Source: Paraburkholderia elongata
Lineage (GTDB): Bacteria > Pseudomonadota > Gammaproteobacteria > Burkholderiales > Burkholderiaceae
NCBI RefSeq assembly: GCF_013177735.1
Contig: NZ_WOEZ01000275.1
Span: 1-43,591 of the forward strand
Direction: 5' to 3'
DNA: 43,591 nucleotides
Numbering within the stretch: the first letter of the stretch is position 1; each line of letters begins with the position of its first letter. Positions 1 through 7,169 of the stretch are shown one piece after another. Position numbers and translations under genes: made by a program. The notes under the pieces are model-generated. The model was not told the DNA's origin. It saw only the letters and a list, made by a program, of their open reading frames with translations, and did no database searches.

Positions 1-37
1 ATTTCCTGTCGTTATGGCGGCCGAGTGCAGCTCGGGA

Positions 38-229
38 GTTCAAACTTAAGTGAACAAAGTTCAAAGTTAAGTGAATCTCGACATCGACAATCAATTGTCG
101 AGATTCATTTAACTTTGAACTGGTCATGCCGCTTGGATGAGGCTTTCGGGGCGTCCTGCTCAGCCAACTCTGAACCTGCGGTTCACTTAAGTCTGAACTA
201 TCTGGAGTTTGGTTCGTTTAACTTTGAAC
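38..229. repeat. Cluster of five 17-18 bp repeats including a long palindrome
   Basis: Five related units share a core like GTTCAAAGTTAAGTGAA. They lie at 38-55, 59-75, 104-120 (inverted), 181-198 (inverted, diverged) and 212-229 (inverted). Units 2 and 3 form a palindrome with 25 bp arms (59-83 and 96-120, one mismatch) around a 12 bp spacer. The spacer itself contains CGACAAT-CA-ATTGTCG (85-100). Units 4 and 5 are each followed by TCTGGAG after two more bases. Arrays of transposase or recombinase binding sites at transposon ends look like this, for example the multiple terminal repeats of IS21-like and Tn7/Mu-like elements. No transposase is visible in the window, so the element type is unknown. 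Confidence 0.6.
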
Positions 230-279
230 TTTCTGGAGCGTATCCAAAACTATAACGGCCAACGGCCGATATCGGCGCA

Positions 280-684
280 TCAGTCCTGAGTGGCAACATC
301 GGTAGCGTCGGCCTGTACCAGTGCGCGCACGAGCAGGTACACGGCTGGCAAGTTGTCGTCGTCACGTCGCCAGTCGACGGGTTCGTCGAGTTCCATCCCG
401 GATAAACGACTGTCCTCAAACCGGACAAACGTCGAGCGTACTGTCTCGTTGTGCCGCGCCCGGAAGCCGCGATTCTCAAAGACCTGTTCGTCGATTGTCA
501 GCAGCGTGCGCCAGGTCGGCAATCGCGCGCCATTTGAGTAACGGTGACGACCATTGTCGAGGTAACGACCTGCGACCGTGGCAATGATCTGCTGGAGATC
601 GAGCGACGCGCTGCGGAGTGCGCGTTCGAGGGCGACAGGATTGATATCGTGGGCATCCATATCAAGAGCAGAGTCGTTATCCAT
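280..684 (-). CDS. Hypothetical protein, second gene of LexA-controlled operon
   Basis: This is a 134-residue soluble, acidic protein that I do not recognise. ATG at 684 is preferred because GGAAG lies 8 nt upstream. An alternative ATG at 723 overlaps the stop of the preceding gene (TGATG) and would add 13 residues. There is no signal peptide or membrane segment. The middle of the protein reads GRYLDNGRHRYSNGARLPTW, followed by an Arg/Glu-rich stretch and a C-terminal part rich in Asp. It follows the small gene at 723-1004 and very likely shares its SOS promoter. Its position beside the repeat cluster at 38-229 suggests that it travels with a mobile element. No function can be assigned. Confidence 0.6.
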   Translation of the reverse strand: MDNDSALDMDAHDINPVALERALRSASLDLQQIIATVAGRYLDNGRHRYSNGARLPTWRTLLTIDEQVFENRGFRARHNETVRSTFVRFEDSRLSGMELDEPVDWRRDDDNLPAVYLLVRALVQADATDVATQD

Positions 685-722
685 ACTTTTATCTTCCGGA
701 AGATTCGCGGCAACTCGCAACA

Positions 723-1004
723 TCAAGGTTGATGCTTCGACAACGCCTGGTTTCGGTGTGCCAACAACTGTCGGATCTGGGCAAGATAGTTGTCGCCGAC
801 AGTGCAGTCGTCAGCAGGTCGGCTATGTTGATGAGGCGTTGGTGGACGTACGCCGAGATAGCGACACACTGCGGACAGGTACGGTTTGCCGTTGCCTCCT
901 AGATGTCGCGCAGCAGCGGCCACGCGCACGTCTCCGACATGTTTGCGCAACCATGCAAGCGTTTCGCGGTCACCGTCGTTCAAGATGCGGATGAGCTGGT
1001 TCAT
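723..1004 (-). CDS. Small hypothetical protein, first gene of LexA-controlled operon
   Basis: This is a 93-residue basic protein starting MNQLIRILNDGDRETLAWLR. An upstream extension in the same frame to 1196 would run across the promoter, so ATG at 1004 is chosen. The segment VRVAAAARHLGGNGKPYLSAVC (about residues 29-50) alternates helix-forming and Gly/Pro-rich parts and could be a small helix-turn-helix, but this is only a guess. The C-terminal third is His/Gln/Arg-rich. Two LexA boxes and a sigma-70-like promoter sit 9-65 bp upstream, so expression should rise on DNA damage. The next gene (280-684) starts just after it. The protein could be a regulator, a toxin-like effector or a transfer factor of the neighbouring mobile element. 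I do not recognise the family. Confidence 0.6.
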   Translation of the reverse strand: MNQLIRILNDGDRETLAWLRKHVGDVRVAAAARHLGGNGKPYLSAVCRYLGVRPPTPHQHSRPADDCTVGDNYLAQIRQLLAHRNQALSKHQP

Positions 1005-1012
1005 GACCGGAC

Positions 1013-1069
1013 CTGTATATAAAGACAGTACTGTAAATTTATACAGTATCTCACCAAGATGCAAGTCAA
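1013..1069 (-). promoter_or_regulatory. SOS promoter with two tandem LexA boxes
   Basis: Box 1 is TACTGTAAATTTATACAGTA at 1029-1048. It is palindromic except at its centre and very close to the E. coli LexA consensus (CTGT-N8-ACAG). Box 2 is CTGTATATAAAGACAG at 1013-1028, also CTGT-N8-ACAG, ending one base before box 1. Reading the minus strand, TTGACT (1069-1064) is a -35 and TGTATA (1045-1040, spacer 18) is a plausible -10. Box 1 covers the -10 and box 2 covers the start region, the usual arrangement for tight LexA repression. The ATG at 1004 follows box 2 by 8 bp. Confidence 0.85.
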
Positions 1070-1226
1070 TTCGCAGGATGTTGGACTCGGCGGAAAGGGA
1101 ATGCGCAGTTGGTCGTAGAGCACGCAGAGGCTGCTGACGCACTTCTGCCCGATCACAAGACGCGAGATGAGCGTCTATCACAGGTCCGGGCCGCATAACG
1201 TCAGGAGCGCTACTATTGGCGGTGGT

Positions 1227-1467
1227 ATGGCATCAGCAACTGTAAGATTGAAGGGACAGTTACGATTCCTCTGGGAGTGCGCAACCAACTCGGACCGTCG
1301 GCGACCGAATCGACTTCGTCCCGAACGATGAAACCGGGCGTTATGTGAGCACTCCTGCCAACCGGCGCATCAAAGCGCTCAAAGGCATCATCGCGGAGCC
1401 AGCGAGGCCGATCTCCGTCGAGGATATGAATGCGGCGAACGACGAACGCGGGTCGGCGTTGCGATGA
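1227..1467 (+). pseudogene. Frameshifted AbrB/SpoVT-type antitoxin gene
   Basis: Three reading frames together give an AbrB/MazE-like DNA-binding protein. Frame one gives MASATVRLKGQ. After a one-base loss near 1260, a second frame gives VTIPLGVRNQLG. After another loss near 1300, a third gives VGDRIDFVPNDETGRY, then ALKGII and VEDMNAA, ending LR-stop at 1467. Antitoxins of this type usually precede a PIN-domain toxin. Here an ATG overlaps the stop (ATGA), but its frame does not encode a recognisable PIN domain. The locus is therefore a dead remnant of a toxin-antitoxin pair, unless the indels are sequencing errors. A short unassigned open frame ends in TAA at 1196-1198 just upstream. Confidence 0.7.
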
Positions 1468-1568
1468 CCAGGTTCCGCGCGACTGTGGCAGGCCACTTCG
1501 CACGTGTTGCTACCTTGGCTGCGGCACCTGCCACAATCGCAGCGATCACCTCCGGTTGAGCTTTGCAG

Positions 1569-2195
1569 CTATCGCTTAAACGCTAACAACTGCTCGGCCA
1601 ACAGAAGCACGGCAATCACAATCATAGCGGCTCCCGAAACTTGGCTGACCAAGCGCGCAACCTTCGGACGCGTACGAAGCACGATCTTTGACCCGACACC
1701 GACAAGGGTATAGACCACGGCGCAATTGACAATGTGCACTATGCCCATTGCCCCTATCTGTTCGGAAATCGGCCACGCATCATTGCGGCTGGTGAATTGA
1801 GGAAGCAGCGCCAGAAAGAGCAAAAGCGCCTTTGGATTCAGACCGCTGGTGGCGAATCCGCGAATGGACCACTTTAGGCTGGTGTTCGTGACCCGTTCGT
1901 CAGCGACAGTCGGTACGGAAGGGCGAGCGAGAATATTGCCCCCAAGCCATAGTAGATAGCCCGCTCCGACAATAGTCAGAACGGTGAGTATTGCCGGAAC
2001 ACTCGCGACGAGAGCCCCGATGCCCGCCGCTACCACAAGGGTGATAGCCAGATACCCGAACAGCATTCCCGTGATAGCCGGCGCAATTGCCCTGTCACGT
2101 AAGCCTGCCGCAATCGCATACGCCCAGTCTGCACCCGGAACCATCACCAACGACAACGAAACGAGCCAAAAGGCCGTCAACAAACTGATTTCCAC
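1569..2195 (-). CDS. LysE/RhtB-family amino acid exporter
   Basis: This 208-residue membrane protein of the LysE/RhtB translocator family should export an amino acid or derivative across the inner membrane. GTG at 2195 is preferred because AGGGA lies about 8 nt before it and it gives the usual family length; a GTG at 2219 is also open. The N-terminal hydrophobic segment holds the family signature VMVPGADWAYAIAAG. Four to five further hydrophobic segments follow, with GLNPKALLLFLALLPQF mid-protein, also typical of the family. It is divergent from the Lrp/AsnC gene at 2314, the classic exporter-regulator pairing, so its substrate may also be the effector of that regulator. The substrate cannot be deduced. 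Confidence 0.9.
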   Translation of the reverse strand: MEISLLTAFWLVSLSLVMVPGADWAYAIAAGLRDRAIAPAITGMLFGYLAITLVVAAGIGALVASVPAILTVLTIVGAGYLLWLGGNILARPSVPTVADERVTNTSLKWSIRGFATSGLNPKALLLFLALLPQFTSRNDAWPISEQIGAMGIVHIVNCAVVYTLVGVGSKIVLRTRPKVARLVSQVSGAAMIVIAVLLLAEQLLAFKR

Positions 2196-2313
2196 CGCGC
2201 CATCCCTATCAATAAACACACCTGTCCGAAGTGGGAAAATGTTACGGCGTCGGCAATCGAAAGTGCTCCCTGTTTCTTGTCATCGAGCCAAGGTTTGAGC
2301 TAATATTTTGCGA

Positions 2314-2766
2314 ATGGACGCCATTGATCGCAAGATTCTTGCTGAATTGCAGCAAGACGGAAGACTCACCGTCACGGAATTGAGTGAGCGCATAGGTTTG
2401 AGCCTATCTCCCTGCCAGAGGCGTCTTCGAGCCTTGGAGGCGGCGACGGTCATTAGTGGCTATCGGGCCACCATTGATCCGGCATCGGTCGGATTAAACT
2501 TCTCAGCGATTGTGTTTGCGACGTTGCGGGAAGTTACGAGCCAGCATGTTTCGTCATTCGAAAGCGCCTTGCTGGACATCCCGGAGATCACTCGAGCTGA
2601 ACGTCTTTTCGGTGATCCAGACTACATGCTGCACGTCGTCACACAGGATCTCAAGGCATTCCAGACGCTGTATGACCGCCGTCTCCTAGTTCTGCCTTAC
2701 GTCTTGCGGCTGTCGTCAACCCTCGTGATGAAGAGCATTTGCCAGGATCGGCCACTTCCGTTGTGA
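2314..2766 (+). CDS. Lrp/AsnC-family transcriptional regulator
   Basis: This 150-residue regulator has the Lrp architecture. Its N-terminal winged helix-turn-helix reads MDAIDRKILAELQQDGRLTV and then SERIGLSLSPCQRRLRALE. The C-terminal RAM effector-binding domain spans roughly residues 65-140 and includes the GDPDYMLHVV motif. ATG at 2314 begins the canonical MD-IDRKIL sequence; a TTG at 2308 is less likely. It is transcribed away from the LysE/RhtB exporter with about 118 bp between the starts, which presumably holds the operators. By analogy with other divergent Lrp/LysE pairs it probably activates the exporter when its amino acid effector accumulates. The effector is unknown. Confidence 0.9.
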   Translation: MDAIDRKILAELQQDGRLTVTELSERIGLSLSPCQRRLRALEAATVISGYRATIDPASVGLNFSAIVFATLREVTSQHVSSFESALLDIPEITRAERLFGDPDYMLHVVTQDLKAFQTLYDRRLLVLPYVLRLSSTLVMKSICQDRPLPL

Positions 2767-3268
2767 TGATTGTTGACGATTTGGCCTTGCAAATCCAACG
2801 GCTCGTCTTGGTCGGCTACTGCCTGACGCGGAACAAGCCACAAGCGGACATCCATTAGCCGGCCGGAGTCAAGGGCAAAAAAAGTACGTCGCAAACAATT
2901 GCGTCAATTCAGAGTGACAACAGCGCGCCACCTTTATTCATGCAGACACTAACCGCGCCCGTTTTCTCACTCGTTGGTCGCGAACCGAATCGCACCAGAC
3001 ACCCGTTGGGATCAAGCCTGTCGCAATGCTTCGCGACTGCCCTGGCGGCAGTTGCCGCCCCAGAGAAACTTTGGTGCCAGGCCGTGTCCAAGGGGTGTTT
3101 GCATTCCCCGTGGCTATCGCCATGACGACGACGCCTGTCCTTTGATGGCTCACGGCCTGGGCGATTCAGCGTTCTGCATCCGTTCAGATGGCGCAAGGGC
3201 GGCGTCCAAATCATTCGGGTGGTTTCACACCAGTCCGCTTTCCTGGCTCATCGCCCCTGGCCAAACCG
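2767..3268. other. Gene-free stretch downstream of the Lrp gene
   Basis: I see no credible gene in these 502 bases. Open frames exist on both strands but none has a ribosome-binding site or recognisable family motif. The right-hand part should contain the unmarked 3' end of the IS110-type element, whose transposase stops at 3269. The left-hand part may be scar sequence from older insertions. Confidence 0.5.
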
Positions 3269-4282
3269 TTACCCGAAACACAGGTGCACATCGAAGGGCT
3301 TCTGGTCTCGCAGCATGTGGTAGCACGCCCGCGCGAGCTTGTGTGCCAGAGCCTTGATCGCCAGGACGCGGTTCGTCCTGCTTTTCTTGCGATCGTAAAA
3401 GCTTCTGGCCTGCGGGCAATAACGCATCGCAAAGTTGGCCGCCTCCACAAACGCCCACGCGAGATACTTGTTGCCGTTCCTGGTATTGCCTTCACCCTTC
3501 TTCCTGCCGTTACTCTCCCTCAGGCTGTCAACACAGCGACAGTAGGAACTGAAGTTGCCGACCTGGGCAAAGCGGCTGATTGATCCGGTCTCGAGCATGA
3601 TCGTGGTCGCGAGCGTGTCACCGATGCCCGGCACCGTCCTGAGCAGGTGGTACTCGGCACGCAGGCTCACGCGTTCCCTCAGTCGCTTCTCCAGCGCCTC
3701 AATCTGCTGCCCCAGCGCCTGGCTGACCGCGCGGTTGGCCTCCACGGCCAGCGCGACATCGGGCGCAAATGCAAATTCATCGATCTGGCCGGCTGTCAGC
3801 CGTTTGACTGCCTCGCCATTTATTCTGCTCCCCGTCTGCCGCATCAGGATGCCCTCGATCGAAAGGATCTGCGCTGTGCGATAACGCACCAGTTGCATGC
3901 GCTTGCGTGCCAGGTCGCGTGCGCCGCGTTCCTCGCGTGGATAGACATAACCCTCGGGCAGCAACCCGAGCCTCAGCAGCTTCGCCAGATAGGCCGCATC
4001 GGCGAAATCGCCACTGTGCTTGAGTCCGTCGTATTTCCTGATGGCAGCGGGATGCGCCAGGTGTACCCGGTAGCCTGTGTCCATCAGTCCATCCACCAGC
4101 CAGTACCAGTTGTACGTGCTCTCGACGACCACACCCGCCAGTTCGTGCTGGTACGGCTCAAGTGCCGCCGCGATCCGCGCGAGCTCGTTTGGCAGGCGTT
4201 TCTGGTACACGATCCGGTCGTTCTCGTCGCTGACGATCACCACGCAATTGTTCGAATGCAGGTCTATGCCACAATAGTTCAT
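3269..4282 (-). CDS. IS110-family transposase (DEDD recombinase)
   Basis: This 337-residue protein is an RNA-guided DEDD-type recombinase of the IS110 family. The N-terminal RuvC-like domain shows GIDLHS (Asp7), VVVEST (Glu54) and SGDFADAAYLAKLL (Asp92, Asp95), the four acidic catalytic positions. The C-terminal Transposase_20 domain begins at LLRTVPGIGD and contains NFSSYCRCV, with the candidate catalytic Ser245/246. It continues with SNGRKKGEGNTRNGNKY and ends in the usual AHKLARACYHMLRDQ. ATG at 4282 gives the standard MNYCGIDLHS start; a longer frame to 4468 is non-coding flank. The gene looks full length and uninterrupted, so the element may be active. It sits directly behind the stop codon of panB. 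Confidence 0.93.
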   Translation of the reverse strand: MNYCGIDLHSNNCVVIVSDENDRIVYQKRLPNELARIAAALEPYQHELAGVVVESTYNWYWLVDGLMDTGYRVHLAHPAAIRKYDGLKHSGDFADAAYLAKLLRLGLLPEGYVYPREERGARDLARKRMQLVRYRTAQILSIEGILMRQTGSRINGEAVKRLTAGQIDEFAFAPDVALAVEANRAVSQALGQQIEALEKRLRERVSLRAEYHLLRTVPGIGDTLATTIMLETGSISRFAQVGNFSSYCRCVDSLRESNGRKKGEGNTRNGNKYLAWAFVEAANFAMRYCPQARSFYDRKKSRTNRVLAIKALAHKLARACYHMLRDQKPFDVHLCFG

Positions 4283-4464
4283 GTCGGTCTCCGCAGGGTT
4301 AAAGTGCGTTTCGCAAACTGACTTTAATCCTCGTCGCATAACCGCGGCGAGGAGGCCGGCTACATGATCATCATTCATCGGCAATACTAAGCAGCAACGA
4401 ACGTCCGAAAAGGCCGAGTACCAAACGGAAGGCACGGCCACTCGCCGCGCGACGCTCGCATAAG
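4283..4464 (-). ncRNA. Candidate IS110 bridge RNA region
   Basis: The non-coding 5' flank of the transposase is about 180 nt. That is close to the length known for the bridge RNA region of IS621-type IS110 elements, which is encoded at this position. It holds two adjacent potential hairpins next to the gene. One is TTAAAGT/ACTTTAA (4299-4305 with 4321-4327) enclosing GCG-TTT-CGC. The other is CCTCG/CGAGG (4329-4333 with 4348-4352). No target- or donor-binding loops can be assigned without the element ends. This is an inference from family knowledge. Confidence 0.35.
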
Positions 4465-5301
4465 TCACGCTGAAAAGCAGTGTTCCGGCGCGGGGAAGAG
4501 GTTCTCCTTCACTGCCTTGATATAGGCGCGGATAGCTCCCTCGATACTCGACTCCCCTTCCATGAAGTTGCGTACAAAGCGAGCGGTCTTGCCGGGGAAG
4601 ACGCCCAACATGTCGTGCATCACAAGCACTTGCCCCGAACAGTCCGGACCAGCCCCGATACCGATTGTCGGGATATCCAGCAACTCCGTCACCTCCCTCC
4701 CGACTGAAGTCGGAATGGCCTCAAGAAGGAGAAGAGATGCGCCTGCTGCCTGCAGTGCGATGGCATCAGCTTTCAATTGCTCCACGTCTTCTGCTTTTTT
4801 CCCCTGTACCTTAAACCCACCGAGTCGATGCACGGACTGCGGCGTGAGGCCCAGATGAGCGAAAACCGGTACGCCACGCTCAGTGAGAAATTTTACGGTA
4901 TCGACCAGCCAGGCGCCCCCTTCAAGTTTGACCATCTGCGCACCTGCTTGCATCAGTTTCACAGCATTGTCGAATGCAGATTCCGGAGTTGCATAGGTAC
5001 CGAATGGCATGTCAGCGACCACAAATGCAGATCGGTTCCCTCGAGTGACCGACGCTGTGTGATAAGCGATGTCCGCTAGAGTGACCGGCAATGTCGTGCT
5101 GTGCCCCTGCAGCACGTTGCCGAGTGAGTCGCCCACCAGCACCATATCAACGCCACAGCGGTCCATCAACGATGCGAAGCTGGCGTCGTAACAGGTCAGC
5201 ATTGCAATCTTTTCGCCTGCATTTTTCATGTTCAATAGCGAAGACACGGTGACCGCTTTGCGGCTTACGGCGCTCTCGCCTTCTTGGAGATATCCAGCCA
5301 T
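4465..5301 (-). CDS. panB: 3-methyl-2-oxobutanoate hydroxymethyltransferase
   Basis: This 278-residue PanB transfers a one-carbon unit from methylene-tetrahydrofolate to 2-oxoisovalerate, giving ketopantoate for pantothenate and CoA synthesis in the cytoplasm. The TIM-barrel signatures are all present: KIAMLTCYDASFASL, VGDSLGNVLQGH (metal ligand Asp), MVKLEGG, VFAHLGLTPQSV, LLLLEAIP (catalytic Glu) and IGIGAGPDCSGQVLVMHDMLG. It ends in the usual FPAPEH tail. No panC follows; an IS110 element lies immediately downstream. It may therefore be a second, stand-alone panB rather than the housekeeping panBC copy. The promoter presumably lies in 5302-5579. Confidence 0.95.
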   Translation of the reverse strand: MAGYLQEGESAVSRKAVTVSSLLNMKNAGEKIAMLTCYDASFASLMDRCGVDMVLVGDSLGNVLQGHSTTLPVTLADIAYHTASVTRGNRSAFVVADMPFGTYATPESAFDNAVKLMQAGAQMVKLEGGAWLVDTVKFLTERGVPVFAHLGLTPQSVHRLGGFKVQGKKAEDVEQLKADAIALQAAGASLLLLEAIPTSVGREVTELLDIPTIGIGAGPDCSGQVLVMHDMLGVFPGKTARFVRNFMEGESSIEGAIRAYIKAVKENLFPAPEHCFSA

Positions 5302-5523
5302 ATTTCCTACTCGTCGTCAAAAAGGGGGCAGCGGTCGCTTGTTTTCCAAGCTTTCAACGGGGAAGAAGCACTCATTTCAAGTTTTGACTGAGTTCAACTC
5401 GCAAATGCTTCCGGCGCACGCGCGGAGCGCCATGATAAAGGACCGGGTGCACTCGCCCGATATGGAGCAACACTTTGTGCGCATCTGTGGGATTGGCCAA
5501 GGTTTCGGGCTTCCGCAGACGGG

Positions 5524-5543
5524 CCGGGTGCAGCTGCACCCGG
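5524..5543. repeat. 20 bp perfect palindrome
   Basis: CCGGGTGCAGCTGCACCCGG reads identically on both strands. It lies between the 3' end of the thioesterase gene (5580) and the panB start (5301), about 220 bp upstream of panB. It has no T-tract and no loop, so it fits an operator for a dimeric repressor better than a terminator. The rest of 5302-5579 shows nothing recognisable. Confidence 0.5.
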
Positions 5544-5579
5544 GGTCGCCATGCTGCGCCGGTCGCTCTCAACCTCGAT

Positions 5580-6050
5580 CTACTTCTCTACCTTGCCGTG
5601 CATCACCATAATGGTTTGTTGCATCAATGCACACAGCGTTTCATTGCCTCCTTTGACGGCGAATACTTCTGCCTGAGTGACGATAAGCGTACGGCCGGGA
5701 CGGACAACCCGGCCACGGGCAATCAGGCTGTTGCCATCGGCCGCAGCAACCAGATTCAACTTGTATTCGACGGTCAAGACTGAAGCGCTGGCCGGTACCA
5801 AGGTCATAGCGGCGTATCCGCCAGCAGAGTCAGCAATCATGCCCACTACGCCGCCATGTACGAAGCCATGCTGCTGCTCGACACCACTCCAAACTGGTAG
5901 GTGAATTTCGGTGTGGCCGTGTTCAACCACGGGCAAAGTCGCCTGGATCAACGTCATCGCATTCTGGCGCATGAAGCTGGCGCGAATGCGTTCGGCGAAG
6001 AGGGAGTCGGGTATATGTGCCATAAAGGGGATTGTATTGGTAAATTTCAT
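5580..6050 (-). CDS. PaaI-family hotdog-fold thioesterase
   Basis: This 156-residue single-domain hotdog protein resembles PaaI thioesterases, which hydrolyse acyl-CoA or aryl-CoA thioesters. Diagnostic segments are HGFVHGGVVGMIADSAGGYA (the HGG-x-D/E active-site helix), followed by VLTVEYKLNLVAAADG and ARGRVVRPGRTLIVTQAEV. ATG at 6050 is chosen; neither it nor the next ATG at 6023 has a clear Shine-Dalgarno sequence. The longer frame upstream runs through the LysR gene stop and is rejected. It lies 97 bp behind the LysR gene on the same strand and could be cotranscribed or controlled by it. The substrate is unknown. Confidence 0.88.
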   Translation of the reverse strand: MKFTNTIPFMAHIPDSLFAERIRASFMRQNAMTLIQATLPVVEHGHTEIHLPVWSGVEQQHGFVHGGVVGMIADSAGGYAAMTLVPASASVLTVEYKLNLVAAADGNSLIARGRVVRPGRTLIVTQAEVFAVKGGNETLCALMQQTIMVMHGKVEK

Positions 6051-6147
6051 ATCATCGCGCGAGGCGAGCGGATCCGATGCCAATGACGCGACCGACAGCT
6101 CTGCGGACGCGTCTGGCGATTGTTTTTGTTTGGCGCACTCGCGTAAG

Positions 6148-7089
6148 TCACTCTTCTTGCGCCAGCCGTACGAGGATGTCGGCAAGGGCACGAATCTTCG
6201 ACTGGGCCGCACGTTGAGATGGATATACCAGAAAGTACGACGCACCGTTTCGTACTACCTCGCGAAACGGCGTCATCAGGGAACCCACATTAAGTCTTTC
6301 TTGCGCCATGCGTGGATCGCCGATTGCAACCCCATGACCTTCTGCTGCGGCAGTGAGCGTCAATTCAAGTGTATCGAACACAAGCCCCTGTCGAGCGTTG
6401 ATGTACGTCGCCCCGACACCATCAAGCCAACCACGCCATTCCGCATAGCCAGGTCCAGGATGTAGCAACGTCGCGTCCGTAAGATCAGCGACCGATCTGA
6501 GAGACGCAGCTAATGCGGGTGTGCACATTGGCGCGAGCGTCTCGGCAAACAGCGGTACCGCTTCTACGCCCACCCACTGTCCGGTGCCACGCACGACAAT
6601 GGCGTCGACATCCGGCGCGGTGAAATCCGGCATGTCGTCAGCGGATGTCGAGATGCGCAGTTCAGTCCCGCTCAGCGCATTGTTGATTTCTGCCAGCCGC
6701 GGGAGCAACCAGCGAATCGCAAACGTAGACGGTAACCGCAGCGTAATGACCGACTTCGCGCCATGCTGAATTGCAGCATGTTGAACGAGCTGCGTCAGCA
6801 CGTGGACTGCCACCGTAAGCAGCGTGTCCCCCTCTGCTGTCAATGCCAGCCCGGACGCGTGACGCACGAAGAGTGCACATTGATAGTGCGCTTCCAGTTG
6901 CTGGATCTGCCGACTGACCGCTCCCTGCGTGCGGCACAGATGATCTGCGGCCTTACTCACGCTGCCGAGAGACGCCGCAGCGACGAACGCCTGAAATCCG
7001 GCTAACGACGGCAGCGGGCGGGTCAGATCTGCCAGCGGGTATGTTCCGGGCGCATACCCCGCTTGCGGATTTTTCGATTGTTCGGTCAT
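6148..7089 (-). CDS. LysR-family transcriptional regulator (GcvA-like)
   Basis: This 313-residue LysR regulator has a roughly 25-residue N-terminal extension before the helix-turn-helix, LAGFQAFVAAASLGSVSKAA through TQGAVSRQIQQLE. The effector domain includes HGVAIGDPRMAQERL near the C-terminus. ATG at 7089 is preferred over TTG at 7113. It is divergent from the NTF2-like gene at 7170 with 80 bp between them, where its operator is expected. The PaaI-like thioesterase lies downstream on the same strand. The DNA-binding part resembles the GcvA subgroup, whose members control varied metabolic genes. The ligand is unknown. Confidence 0.9.
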   Translation of the reverse strand: MTEQSKNPQAGYAPGTYPLADLTRPLPSLAGFQAFVAAASLGSVSKAADHLCRTQGAVSRQIQQLEAHYQCALFVRHASGLALTAEGDTLLTVAVHVLTQLVQHAAIQHGAKSVITLRLPSTFAIRWLLPRLAEINNALSGTELRISTSADDMPDFTAPDVDAIVVRGTGQWVGVEAVPLFAETLAPMCTPALAASLRSVADLTDATLLHPGPGYAEWRGWLDGVGATYINARQGLVFDTLELTLTAAAEGHGVAIGDPRMAQERLNVGSLMTPFREVVRNGASYFLVYPSQRAAQSKIRALADILVRLAQEE

Positions 7090-7169
7090 CGGCGCGTCGC
7101 TATCGTGTTCCAACCAGGGGCGTGCTCGTTTGACCGGGCCGCATCTTTAACGAATTATCGGAGGTTACT

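Larger units (their letters stand above)
3200..4464 (-). mobile_element. IS110-family insertion sequence (ends approximate)
   Basis: The element consists of the transposase gene (3269-4282), about 180 bp of non-coding 5' flank up to the panB stop codon, and an undetermined short 3' flank. IS110 elements generally lack terminal inverted repeats and do not make clear target duplications, so the ends cannot be fixed by eye; 3200 is a placeholder. Insertion immediately after panB leaves that gene intact but would remove its native terminator. Confidence 0.6.

Noticed and set aside
2909..3214. Open frames between the Lrp gene and the IS110 transposase
   Set aside because: No ribosome-binding site and no recognisable motif on either strand; likely chance frames in GC-rich DNA.
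4455..6152. Shared CTCGCRTAAGTCAC after the panB and LysR stop codons (4455-4468 and 6138-6151)
   Set aside because: A 13 of 14 match at two gene ends is suggestive of a scar, but too short and too isolated to separate from chance.
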